Shown here piece by piece: positions 13,901-25,240 of a stretch of 64,000 nucleotides of DNA. The notes below the pieces were generated by a model, which was given only the letters and a program-made list of their open reading frames with translations, had not been told where the DNA came from and searched no databases. This stretch comes from Rhea pennata. Lineage: Eukaryota; Chordata; Aves; Rheiformes; Rheidae. The stretch lies in assembly GCF_028389875.1 (NCBI RefSeq), contig NC_084671.1, forward strand, positions 1,868,501 to 1,932,500. Reading direction: 5' to 3'. The position numbers and the translations under genes are program-made. Positions within the stretch are counted from its first letter, which is position 1. Each line of letters begins with the position of its first letter.

Positions 13901-16900
13901 CTTGTATTCCATTCTTCTTTGGAGCTCTCCTACTAGAAACTGGGCAGTCCTCTTTGGAAGAACATCCTGTATGCCACTCTCAACAGCTGTTGTAGTTGCT
14001 CAGTTACTTTAAAAATATCAGTCTTAAACCATCATTTAGTGTATGTTGCAGCTATAGGAAGGGAAGTTTGCCAAATTCTGTTCTAACAGCTACTAGAAGT
14101 CAGTACCTTCAAAAATTGTCACACGGGGGTCAACAGCATGCACGGAGTGATGTGATTTCTGGATGTCTTGTTTCTAGGCACTGTCAATTTAGGGCGCTGT
14201 CACTATGCTGCTAGATGGCACTGGTCATAAGTAGGCTTTAACATGTTTTCCTTTCTCTGTGTGTTCTGATACAAGCTGGAACTGTTGCAACAAAAGGAGG
14301 AAGTGGAATCTTATCCCCAAAGTTGAAGGAGGACAAGGCTGAGAGGCCTGCAGCTTCAAAGGAAAGCTCACTAGGTTAGAAGCTAAGAGACTATCAGAAC
14401 TTGAGGTCTCCATGGGTTTGAACCAAGTTTCAGAACTGCAGAACTTCTGAAATACTCTCTAAGTCTATGTTTGCATAAAATAAAGTTTATGCCATCACAG
14501 CCCTTCTGTTTTGGGGCATTTCTCCATTCCCAGTTGCACACTTTATTTGGAGATCCGTGACCTCCAAGCCTTTCACAATTTTGGCAACTACTCACTCACC
14601 ACTTTTCAGGAGAAACGTAATCTGAGGAACTCCTTACCAGTAGGCTCTGTTTGTTATTTGAAGGTTATAATGTACCTTTTGGGTCTTGGGACATCAGAAG
14701 TAGAGATACATTTTGTTTGCCAAATTATTGTCCAGCTTCCTACTTCTCACCCTCTTTAGTGATCACCAGGCCATCAGCTGTAGGTCCCATGAAAATGATT
14801 GTTCAAAAACATTTTATAATTTTCAAGATCAGTTAAAGCATTCTGTTGTTTTTATTGTCATTGCAACTGGGGGTGAATGTGTTCACCCATCAAAGGCGGA
14901 GTGAGGAAAGTGTTGCATTGTAGTCATTTTTGATTAGAACTCATAAAAATGCCATTTTTGTGATCTCACCAGCACAGCTGGAAGCATTATTGTTAGAGTC
15001 CAGTAGTTAGGAACATATTGTCCTGTTAGCAAAGGAGTGGAAGTCATTTGTCATTAAACTGGCAGCTTGGCATGCTGGGCCAATCAAAGGAGATTTAGCT
15101 GCTGCATTAGGGCTAGAACGCTCATTAGTTTGCTGAATTGTTACAGCATCTAACTGTGAGGTGAAAGTGAATTTGGTCAGAGTCTCAAAACAAGTTGTTG
15201 TTGGAAATATTTTTAGATACAGTCTTACAGGAAGAAAATAAAAAAAACATTAAAGAAATATTGGGAGGATGCATGTGATAAGAGCAAGCATGAACTTTCT
15301 GGTTATTGCAGACTGGTTGTCTTAGTGAAAAATAACTTTCTGGTTATCGTAGTGAAAAATAAAGATTTAAGGTATTTTCCTGATGCTTTGCTAGCAGTGA
15401 CTGTTTTACTACAGTTTAAGTCTATGATTTTGAGAGATGCTAAACTCACGTAACTCCAGCTAACTTTAGTGGACCATTGAGTGTTCTACACCCATAAGGG
15501 TTTGATCATAACTATTTAAAGCAGCTACAAAATCTGTAAATTAAGTTCTAAAATTTCTATTGTTCTGCAGTAAACCTCATTTTTATTTTCCTTATACAAA
15601 GACCTTGTAATTCTCACTTAGAAGTCCAGCAATTCTTAGCAGGGACAACACAGTATTTTAAAAACTGTTAAGATTTTGCAATAAAGTATGGGAGTGTCTT
15701 TAAAAAGTCAGTATTTGCCCCCACTTATCACACAGTCACACCTGAGGTTCCGTCCCCTCTCCCAAATCAGATATGAAATTACAAAAGAATACTTGAAATA
15801 GAAACAGTGGTTAATACGTGGTAGTGATTGACAAGTGTTAACTTTTTAATGGCTCTCCCTGTATAATAAATCATGATAATTAATTTAAACTAGTCAGAAT
15901 AAATGAACAAAGTGCACCTAGAGATGCGATGCTTTTATTGTATTTGTTGCCTTACTAATTCATAACTTGCGTTGATGTGCACTTTCTCAATACTGTGAAT
16001 GAGTGAAGTTCTACAGCAATGTTGTTACCATTGACTTTAAGAGGAAAAAACCGTAATAAATAAATACATGTTGTAATGTTGTAGCTGCTATTTTAATAAT
16101 GATTATTAGAAAAATCCATATTCTGGGTTTCTTTTAAACTATTAATAAACAGAGAAGAATTTTGAGTTCAGTTAAATCAATGCAAATCAATTGAGGTCTC
16201 CTTTTAGTTTTGTACAGCAGGTGAAAGCTCTGTGAACAAAATTTTAAAGAGTATTTGTGCTCTAAAGAGTGTAAGTGGTGTTACAGTTTACTCTGTCATC
16301 CAAATCAAATGTTTCAATTTAAAAATACCTTTTTTTTTTTTTTCCAACTTTTAATCTAGACCTGAAAAGCTCAACCTGCAATCAGAAAATCATATGAAAT
16401 TATTTCTGGGTCACACAAGGTTCTTTGAGGCTCACGTATCACCAGCATTAAAGATTCTGAAAGGAGATCTTAACTGATATTTTTGTGGTTGAGATGCGAA
16501 CAGCAATAGAATTGTTGTCTATCTATAGTTACATTTAGAATCAGAAGTTCCTCTGTAATTGTTTCTTAGTGCACCTGAGAATCTTAGCATTCCTTAAGGA
16601 CAGACTGGTTGATTAAGGAAGTACCAGTTTTACATAGTTGTTCAGATAGAATCACATTTGAACAGAAGATTGATTCCAGAACATTGACTCTAGAAAATCT
16701 GCCGTTAGCAAAACTTTGAGATTTTATGTGTCTCATAGTAAACTTACTTTCTACAAAGATGAGAGAGTAAGTTTGCCTATCATTCTTGTATGCTAAATCC
16801 AGTAGCATATACTCAGGGAGGTAGGATTTGGCCTTGGAGTTGCCAAAACTCAGCTTGCCTAAGATGGCTACACAAGCATTTTCTTTCTTCATTTTCTCCT

Positions 16901-19900
16901 AATCAGAACAGACTTTCTCCTTACATTTTGATTTTGATATGTAAGCAGAGTAAAAGTGACCTAAGAAACTTAATGCACATGGTTAAGATCAGCTATTCCA
17001 CACACACAAAATACCCACCACAGACAGTGGATACCAGTGACTTTATAATCTTTCCTGAGCAGAGTAGAATTGTCTACTTCTGATTGTACTTAACACATCT
17101 GTTTTTGTTGGTGGTTTGTCCAGGAGTCAGTAGCACCTTTGTCTATAAGAATACTTTAGTAAAATATTCATCTGGTGAAATTTGAGATAGTTCCATTTAT
17201 TCTTGCAACTTAAAGGGAACTTTACCAGCTTGTAGGAGCTGAAGATCTACGTACCTGAAGTTTGAAAACCAGAGCCTGAATCTGCAAGCTTTACATGTTC
17301 AAAGTATTTTTATTGACGTAACAGGGACAACTCCAATAAGTAAGGATTATTCAGTTGAGTAAGGCTTGCTTGTTCAGATTTTAATCAGGTGAACATAAGC
17401 CACGGATTCCATACTCTTTATCTAAATTTAGCAGGTATTACATGTAACAGTTCAGAAGTCTGAAACATTCCACAAAGGTTTAGTTATATTAAGAGTGCAA
17501 TCTTGCCAGTTCCAAAATCAGTGTTGAAATCAAATTGATTTTACTATAGTCATTTCTCCTCTTTCTGGCATACATTTTGCTTTTCTGCTGTAGCTGTTAC
17601 AGGCATCAGCAATCCTCCTTCTCCCTCTTCTGGCTGCTTACCTGGCAGCATTCCCAAAAAGGAAGGGCTGGTCTCTCACATGGAAATAAGCAACTGCAAA
17701 TGCAAATCTACATAGGGCTCTGTGCAAATGAAAATAAGAAAGTGTTCCTCAGTATGACACTAGGTAGTACTAAAAACGTATTATCTCTTCTTATACATAA
17801 TATAGCAAAATAATGCAAGTTTTACCTGTGAAGTGTTATTAATTAGGGTCATTCATTGTTTATACTGTACCAGAAGGTATGTATGTTTCTACTTCTCGTA
17901 TGGTATTCTAAGGAAATGAGGTCAAATGTTGACAAATTAATATTCTTTTCTTATTCTGTATGTCTTATGCTATACATTAAAACCATTAATAGGATGTAGC
18001 CAATTTGTAAAATAGTTGTATGTGGTAGCATTCAGCCTGCACTCTAGTTGTATAACCACCACTCTTGTCGCCAGCCTAGAATGTGAATAATGATGATGAT
18101 GATGATAGGCTTTTAAGTCGTCACCAGTCTGTATCATTTCTGTAAGTGGAACTGCATCCATGAAAGCCGAAATGTTGTTATTAATTTTAATGAATGCAGG
18201 AGTTATTAAAATAGAAGAAATAGTTGGCATGTTCTTTTTAAACAAGTATTAAAGATATGTAAATTACTACAGAACTAAAGAGCAGCAATTGTTTAAGATA
18301 TGTTGATGACTAAATAAATGTAATTTGAATTTCTGTTTGTGAATGTTTAAGTAGAAACTCTTTCTCCTTCCCAAACTAGGACTTTAGGTGGCAATTCTCC
18401 AGTTCCCTCTCCACCAACTGAACCAGTTCCTTCACAAGTCTTATCTCCAACTGCTGTTACCTCTCCAAACTTCTACCCTGAGACTTGGATTAGTATGGAT
18501 CCATCTCAGGACTTCATCCAAGTGCCTGTTTCAAAGGAAGATAAAAGCTATAGAACCATTTATAATCTATTTCACAAGACTGTACCAGAGACCAAATACA
18601 AAATTTTGAAAATTCTGAGAGTGCAAAATCAGTTTCTTTGGGAAAAATATAAAAGGTAAGATAATGCAAATACCTTTTTTTTTTTACAATAGTGGGGAGG
18701 TACCCTAAAATTGGTGATTGGGGCTGTAAAATATAAATTGATCATTAAGCTGAATGCAAAAACTCCAGATTTCTGAAGGAGTCTTCTATTGAATAACTTT
18801 GAAAAATAAATATTGCTGATTGCCCATCCAGAAATCTCATGTAAGAGGTTTTATGTGCTATTAATAAGTTTATACAATATATATTTTGTATAAATATATA
18901 CAATATATTTAAATCTATAGTGTCTATCTGAAAAATATAAGGATGTTCTTTCCATTCAACTTACAAGCCAGCCAAGAAGAAACTCTCTTCATCAAATAAG
19001 GTCCATTTTAAAAATAGCCATTTGTGTCTTGGTTCCCCAGGACATGGCAACCCAGGATCTGACAGTGCTCCAGCAAAGCTGAAATTTTACGTCAGTCAGT
19101 CCCATCCAAACCTAAGATGATGTGTTTCAAAGTTATCATCCATTGGTCATTGATAGTAATTGATATGAAATTAGATTTGTGGATTCTCTGTCCCTTCTCA
19201 AGAAACGCAAAATCTCAGGAGAAATCAAAGGATGGGTTGTGTGAGCACAGAGACTTACAATATTAATTCTTACAGTATTAATGCCACTACAGAGAATCTT
19301 CATCCCCCCTGTCTGACAGTAATATCTCTGTGGGATTTCTTCTGAAGCCATAGTTTAATCCTTGCACAGACATTGTTTTTGCTCTTAAGAGGAGTTCTTT
19401 CCACATTCAAGGTGACATACAAAGGTAAGCAGCACTTCTCAGGCTACTTTGCCTCTGCTGCTGTACAAATGACAGAACTCCAGCCTCCAGCAGTATCACT
19501 GTTCAGGACCTTTCAAAAATACTAAATGCACACAAAAGTTTCATTTTAAAACAGAAGACCAGTCCTGTTATATATGCAGAAATATTCTCATGTCTCCTCT
19601 TACAGCTCTTGTATTCCAGAGGATAATACCGATACTTTTTACTTTAAGAACTGCAGTGAAAATTCATTTTCATGTGCAGAACTACAGTGAATATTCATCT
19701 GTGCTTTTCATTTTGTATTCCAGGAAAAAGGAATATATGTCTAAAAAAATGACTGGACTTGACAGAATAATGAATGAAAGGCATTTGTTCCATGGCACCT
19801 CCCAGGATGTAGTGGATGGAATCTGCAAGCACAACTTTGACCCACGTGTCTGTGGGAAGCATGCCACCATGTTTGGACAAGGCAGTTACTTTGCCAGAAA

Positions 19901-20171
19901 GGCAAGCTATTCTCATAACTTTTCCAAAAGGTCACCCAAAGGAGTTCATTACATGTTTTTGGCTAAAGTACTGACAGGAAGATACACAGTGGGCAATCAC
20001 ACCATGAGGAGACCTCCACCTGTGAACCCTGGCAGCATTACTAGTGACCTCTATGACTCTTGTGTGGACAATTACTTTGAGCCTCAGATATTTGTCATTT
20101 TTAATGATGATCAGAGCTACCCTTATTTTATTATCCAATATGAAGAAGTTAGCAACACTGTCTCTATTTGA
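10797..20171 (+). CDS. TIPARP: TIPARP (PARP7) mono-ADP-ribosyltransferase, C-terminal four coding exons
   Basis: The product transfers single ADP-ribose units from NAD+ to proteins in the nucleus and cytoplasm. In other vertebrates it is induced by the aryl hydrocarbon receptor and represses it. Coding exons are 10797-10965, 12537-12718, 18380-18655 and 19724-20171; the splice phases join without a break and give about 357 residues. In order these hold the end of the WWE region, a conserved linker ending FRREIKRRPLLRSC, a Ser/Pro-rich spacer, and the PARP catalytic domain. Counting back from the C-terminus, His (codon 19791, in HGTS), Tyr (19887, in GQGSYF) and Ile (20088, in PQIFVIF) fall exactly where the human H-Y-I triad lies. 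Ile in place of the catalytic Glu marks a mono- rather than poly-ADP-ribosylating enzyme. The protein ends EEVSNTVSI, as in vertebrate TIPARP. The human protein is 657 residues, so about 300 N-terminal residues lie upstream of the window. Confidence 0.97.
10966..12536 (+). other. TIPARP intron between exons a and b
   Basis: A GT donor at 10966-10967 and AG acceptor at 12535-12536 bound a 1.57-kb AT-rich intron. I see no repeat, RNA gene or conserved motif in it. Confidence 0.9.
12537..12718 (+). CDS. TIPARP: TIPARP coding exon b
   Basis: The exon begins CCC GTT GTA AGA (PVVRLIEEASCRGLKEVRFV) after a phase-0 acceptor, aaaacag. It ends TTT TTA CA with donor GTATGT at 12719. The split codon CA|G is completed by the first base of the next exon and gives MPFLQTLGG. 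This places the donor two bases before an alternative, weaker GT at 12723. The encoded segment joins the WWE region to the spacer and catalytic domain and carries the basic FRREIKRRP stretch conserved in TIPARP. It has no known catalytic residues. Confidence 0.95.
12719..18379 (+). other. TIPARP intron between exons b and c
   Basis: This 5.66-kb AT-rich intron has a GTATGT donor and a caaactag acceptor. It contains a short T run near 16330-16343, an imperfect local duplication at 15293-15360 and a (GAT)-type short repeat near 18090-18108. No exon-like segment was recognised. Confidence 0.9.
15293..15360 (+). repeat. Imperfect local tandem duplication in TIPARP intron
   Basis: AACTTTCTGGTTAT appears at 15293 and again at 15334, each followed by TAGTGAAAAAT. 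The first copy has about 13 extra bases between the two blocks. It reads as a small, partly deleted tandem duplication. Confidence 0.6.
18380..18655 (+). CDS. TIPARP: TIPARP coding exon c (Ser/Pro spacer and start of catalytic region)
   Basis: The exon opens with G completing the CAG codon, then TLGGNSPVPSPPTEPVPS and a further Ser/Pro/Thr-rich run up to NFYPETW. After that it becomes strongly TIPARP-like (ISMDPSQDFIQVPVSKEDKS, then YNLFHKTVPETKYKILKILR). It ends AAA AG with donor GTAAG, leaving a split Arg codon. The spacer carries four Ser-Pro dipeptides and is the part least like mammalian TIPARP as I remember it, as expected of a flexible linker. The second half forms the N-terminal edge of the PARP catalytic domain (the VQNQFLWEKYKR helix). 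Confidence 0.96.
18656..19723 (+). other. TIPARP last intron
   Basis: This 1.07-kb intron has a GTAAG donor and a tgtattccag acceptor. Near 18870-18893 an AT-rich inverted repeat (TTATACAA and TTGTATAA, 8-base loop) is visible. The last 134 bases before the acceptor happen to be open in the frame of the final exon, which makes a misleading longer open frame starting at 19590. Confidence 0.92.
19724..20171 (+). CDS. TIPARP: TIPARP terminal coding exon (PARP catalytic core)
   Basis: After the split Arg codon, 148 residues run to TGA at 20169-20171. The order is KKEYMSKKMTG, then HLFHGTSQDVVDGICKHNFD with the NAD+-contacting His at codon 19791. GQGSYFARKASY follows, with the stacking Tyr at codon 19887, then the acceptor-side loop and FEPQIFVIFNDDQSYPYFII with Ile at codon 20088 replacing the PARP1-type Glu. 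Spacing from each triad residue to the C-terminus equals the human protein's (125, 93 and 26 residues), so there is no insertion or deletion in the core. The frame is intact and nothing suggests a pseudogene: splice sites are present and there are no stops. Confidence 0.97.
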
Positions 20172-20199
20172 AAATCTGTGCTGCTAAATTATTCATTTT

Positions 20200-20205
20200 A
20201 ATAAA
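20200..20205 (+). terminator. Poly(A) signal AATAAA, proximal
   Basis: AATAAA lies 29 bases after the TIPARP stop codon, so its use would give a very short 3' UTR lacking the Pumilio and AU-rich elements. Whether it is used cannot be told from sequence. Confidence 0.45.
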
Positions 20206-20362
20206 CTCTATTATCTGACATTTGTAGCAGTTTTTGTGGAAAAAAATTGGACATTGTAGAATTGATTGACATTACTTGATTGGAAGGAAGGAAGTCTCAA
20301 AATACAAAAAAGATCTGAAGTGACCAATTGTGTACTTGCTGTTTGATTATGTATGTGCAAAT

Positions 20363-20370
20363 TGTAAATA
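20363..20370 (+). promoter_or_regulatory. Pumilio response element TGTAAATA in TIPARP 3' UTR
   Basis: An exact match to the PUM consensus UGUANAUA lies on the mRNA strand about 190 bases after the stop codon and before the distal poly(A) signal. Function is inferred from the motif alone. Confidence 0.4.
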
Positions 20371-20721
20371 TCTTTCCATTGTTTATAGTTGAAAATCTTT
20401 GCCTTTTGTTAAAAAACACTGTTTATTTATGTTAGTAAATATTCATGCTTAAAAATGTTTGTGCATATAATTTCAATTGTTATGTGTGTATTACAGTGGT
20501 GAGAAAATTTTTTATGCCATGGTCTTGAAATCTGACAGACAGCCATTTCTAAATAATCAAACCAGATAAATTTTGCCCCAAGAATATTAAATAAGAGATT
20601 CTGCCAACCATTAGTTTTTATTAAATTATTTAGAGAGCTAAGCAAAGCATGCAGAAAGATGGAGGGGGATCAGAAAACTAACATTCTGCTCATACTTCAG
20701 ATTATTAAACTTGACAATACA

Positions 20722-20727
20722 AATAAA
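20722..20727 (+). terminator. Poly(A) signal AATAAA, distal
   Basis: This is the second exact AATAAA downstream of the TIPARP stop. It is the likelier end of a 3' UTR of about 0.57 kb. Further AT-rich matches occur beyond it (for example near 21109). Confidence 0.45.
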
Positions 20728-20750
20728 TGCATCATTTTTGACATCAATTC

Positions 20751-23700
20751 TAAATTAAGAAAAGGTTAGTATGGAATACAGTCCGTGAGGGTCTAAAGCA
20801 GTGTGGCTTTACAGCAGCTTATGGCTGAACAAGTTTATCATTTTTCTCTGCTCTGGCATTGTGGTGGGGATGGGAACGCCATATGGGAAGCTATCGAAAG
20901 ACATGTCCATGCTATTGAACCTGTGCACAGCTGGGTATGTGCCATCCAGTCCTCATTACTTTCAGACATTCTGATTTAAAGGAGTATAGCTTTATGGAAC
21001 ATACATCTTGGAAAAGAAACCTCAAACTCTCTTTTAAATGAGATCTTAAAATTTGATAAAGGATGATTTTTGTTAACGTCACTTAAAACTAATGAAGCTG
21101 ATATTAAATAAATTAAAAATTGATTGATACATTTAAAATAACTATGAACACGTAATCCTCATTTAATTAGGGTGTTTTTGTTTTTTCCAGGCAGCTATGC
21201 TTGGCTCAGGTGCTCTTCAGTGTGTTTAGTGGTGATCTGGAAAAGAAATACAAAATCATCAGTAATATTTGCAAGTGACCCAAAACCAGAAATGATAAAT
21301 AATGAAATAGGTCAGTCATTCAAAGCAGCCTGTATTGCTTGGTAAGGTAAGCTCTTTTAAACAACATGTGTTCTTATGCATCTGGATGCAAGATCATATA
21401 TTTGTATTTTGAAGGCAGGAAGAGAAACAGTATGTAGTACAGAGTTGTAGAACAGGAAACTTATACTAGAATGCTGTTAAACTAAAAGAATCTACACTAG
21501 CAGTAGCATCATAGGCTTAAGGCACAGGTCTCCAATGCTAATGGAACTGATTTGGAGTTCCACCCATTGAACTTGCATATTCCAGTTGGAATATCTGAAA
21601 TCATTATATATATATTTCTTACCTAGTTATGCTTTATGAAAAAAGCAGTCTTTAAAGTGGGATCGTAAGTAATTTCAGAATCATGATTTAAAATTCAGGA
21701 AAAGATAAGTAAATAATAATCACCATTCCAAATCTTGGCATGTTTTGCATTTGTAGTTCAGTTTGTTTTTTCTGAGTCATTTAAAGTATCATGCCACTGT
21801 GAAAGTAGCATGCTCAGAATTCACAGGACTCCACCTAGCCACCGTGGGAGTGACCTTCCCTGCCTCCTCACAGTGTGCTCTGTTACTGACTGTCGGTTGG
21901 GTTTGTAATTAAAAATTTGTCACAGGCAAATTCAGGTCCCTGCTAGCTTGCGTTCTACGATGTGGTTTTAACAAGGCAATAGCTATCACAGGCTGGCTAA
22001 CACTATAAAATTTTAGTTCCGTGACACATGTTATAGGTCATGGCCCAGCAAAATTAACCTTGATAATTTTTCACCTCAAGCAGCTCCAGTGAGGTAAAAC
22101 TGAGATGCCCTACCCGTGTTAAGTTTTTTACTTAAGTATCTTATTATAAGAATATACACTCCTTTATTAGCATGTATGTGGCCTAAGAGCATTTGCCTAG
22201 TGTTCACAAAGCAGTAGTGACCATTGTATCTGCTAACTGAAGTAGAAGGTATCATGATTTTCTTTGCTGTAAAGGGAGCATTAGAGTGCTTGTTGCTTCT
22301 GTGACTCAGCAGCAAACCTCCTTCAGCTGAGTTTGGAGCTGCTTGTTTATAATAATGTATTCTGTATCCACTTTGAGGCCTAATAAAAACCTGTTTTGCT
22401 ATAGGAGAGAATTAGTTACTCTCACCAACACTCCTACTTGTTTCCATCACATTGTGTTACTCCTTGCTACCTGCAGTAGCTCAAACCATCTGGTAGGCCA
22501 GAAGAAAGGAAAATCCAAGCAGCTGTTTCCAATTAACTACCAATCTCTTCTGAGGCTCTTGGCAGTACAAGAGAGCACTAAAACCTGAGGGAGTTTGTGT
22601 TGAGGAAGGAGATCTGCATTGGTGTGGTAGGATAGAAGATGCCCTTGTGAAGATGCCCAGATGAGGTGGTCATTTGTTGTAGCCTATTTGATCGAGGGAT
22701 GATTTCAGAAATGTGAGTTGGTTTGTGGAGGAATGAATTGTAGCTGGTGATAAAGTCAGGTCTAGATTGTCTCAATTTTAGAGCTGCTAAATCTTTTGGC
22801 TTACTTTCTCTTTCCTATGATAAGCAGGCTTTCCTGCAGTAGCTGAAGCAATAGCTTGGGAATCCCAGTGCTCTAAGGTGGTAGTGCACTGATGAGTGCA
22901 TTTTGTTTGACTATAATGGAATTGGGGTAGAAAGATGAAACTGTATGTTTGTCACCAATTGTTTGCGCAGCCTCTAGATTATGGAAAGAATACTGTCTGC
23001 TGCAGCACAAGCACTGCTGTCCAGGTGGAAGAGGTGGAGGGAAGCAGGGTGGTTGCTATTGCAAGGAGTAGAAGGGTGTTGTATTGTCAAGGTGTTTCAT
23101 GAGTAACGCTTAATGCACATTCCTGCTCTTGGAGACTGTGGCAACACCTTGGAGGGTGACAGGCTGGGAACTGATCCAGCAGTAAATAAGGCTCTATTTG
23201 CTAAACCGATTGGCTTGAGGACACTATATTACATTTATAGTTTATAATGTGTGTATATATGTATGCACATGGACACACAGATATAGAGTGGTTCTGTCAG
23301 TCCTGTGATAAGCTATCCTGTAAGGTACCTCTAAGCCCTTCCACTGTTTGCATTCTGGCACATACAAGTTACCAATTTTCACTATAAATAGACATGCATG
23401 AATAGAACATAGCATATTTAATTTCTTAACCAAATTGTATGACAACTTCCTAAACTTAAAATTGTTCCTTCTTTTACTTTGTTCTACACAAACAGCATTT
23501 TAATACATATGCAGAGCAAGGAAATGCTTCAATCTTCTTATACTTCCAGGTGATAAAGTTGCTAAGCTCCAGGTATAACAACATTCAGTGAACTGCAGAA
23601 ACTCCCAATCTACATCAGTAGCAAGGAGATGAGAAACTCCATAATGTTGCTAGGGAGACATATGGAAGTAAATCTGCTGTTCAGTGAGAAGGAAACTGGC

Positions 23701-25240
23701 TCCAGCTGTTTGCTTTTTCATCTTTTTGATAAAGAGGTTGATGTTCTTGTGGCTTTCATGTTTAGTAGTACCCTACCCCCCATCAATGGCTTCTGGCCAA
23801 TTTTATAACTCAGATAAACAGGATCACTATGGAACATGAAACTGCTGCTGAGAGTGGGAAGACTCATCTGTTATACAGGGTACATTACAAGAATACAAAG
23901 TCTCATGCTGGGAAGTGAAGACTTCCCTCAGTTCTCAAGCAACTGCTGGGGAAATCAGTCATATTTTTTCTCAGATGCTGTAATGGAGTTTTTGTCTTCT
24001 AGAAGATCACATTGTTTTGTCCCTCCTGTTCCCAAAGGGCTTTTATAGCAGTTGGAGTGTAGGAGTATTTGTCTTCTACCAGCAACTTCCCGCCTAAGAA
24101 GGCAGGAGGTGTTGGTAATGGATAGTTCTTATTATTTGTCCTCAAATGTTAGCTCAGATCAATTAACCACAATATTGTCTCTTATTTGCATTTTAAAACT
24201 GTGCTTTCCTGTGTGTGTGTGTGCTAGATTAACAAGATCCATAGGAATCCCTCTGTCTTCCAACTCATCTCTCCATAAAGTGAACTAAGGTTAGGACATG
24301 AGAGGCCTAGTGTGAACATGCTGGACTGAGTGGGGCCTCCTGAGTTGTTGAATGCAGTCCTACTGCCTGTACAATTTCCCCTTGCAGCTCTGTGCTGGAC
24401 TGCCTCAGGACTGGGAGCATAGCAGCTCCTCTGCATTCCCCTGTCTCAGACAGACTCAAGGAATGATAGTCACGCTGCCAACCCCGGCCATATGCACAGG
24501 TAATACAGTAGCAGAATCTCTGTAGAGAGGTTATAACAAACCTCCCCGGAACGATCCTTTGCTCTCATTCTCCCTCAGGCTCTTACCAGCCTGAGGAAAG
24601 ATGTGTTTTTTGACAAGACAAAGGGATTTCATCAAAACTCTAGAGCTGATGATGCTCTGCAGACACTGCCCTGAGAGTAAGCCATTAAGGTCAAGCTAGA
24701 GGCTGCTTGTAGGTAGTCTCCAACACCACCAGACAATCAGCTGCCATTAAAAGGCAGAAGTTCTGACTCTAAGACTAGAAGCAATACAGTTATATTTAAT
24801 GCTGTTCACTGTCAGGCTGCTAGGAAAAACCACCACCTCCTCCTCTGAACAACTGAAACAACTGATTTTGCTCTACTAGACTTTGTACAATCTCCAGCCA
24901 AAACTCTTCTGTGGAGACTATTGTGTAAAATAAAGTTTTGCTTGTGTCTTAAATTGGCAAATTCTACAGTTAAGACTCTCAGGATGATTTGTTCACTGCA
25001 CTGCTCCCAGAGCAATGTGCTCACTGCCTTGTAATGTTCTTATGGCAGTTTTCCTCTACTTTGACATCTTTAGACTTTCATCGTAAGCAAGGGTTGAAGA
25101 TAATAACAAGCTTTGCCAATATGCCGCTGATAATATATTGTCAATATATTTGTAGTTTCCATGCCAACCTATTCCAAAAGTATAAATCATCTCACAAAGG
25201 CTTGTGAAACCAGCAGCTCCTTACCATAGGCAGATAGAAT
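20751..25240. other. AT-rich intergenic DNA, nothing recognised
   Basis: I see no gene, RNA gene or clear transposon. Short open frames occur on both strands without family resemblance. Small features are a TA run near 21605 and a (GT)6 near 24210. Confidence 0.6.

Larger units (their letters stand above)
20172..20750 (+). other. TIPARP 3' UTR (probable extent)
   Basis: AT-rich DNA directly follows the stop codon. It contains an early AATAAA at 20200-20205, a Pumilio element TGTAAATA at 20363-20370, AU-rich ATTTA motifs near 20418-20427 and a second AATAAA at 20722-20727. The end point is inferred from the second signal. Pumilio and AU-rich elements would fit an unstable, inducible mRNA, which TIPARP is known to be. 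Confidence 0.6.

Noticed and set aside
19590..19723. N-terminal extension of the final TIPARP exon as an independent 193-residue protein
   Set aside because: These 134 bases are intron: they end in a consensus acceptor at 19723 and homology starts exactly at the splice junction.
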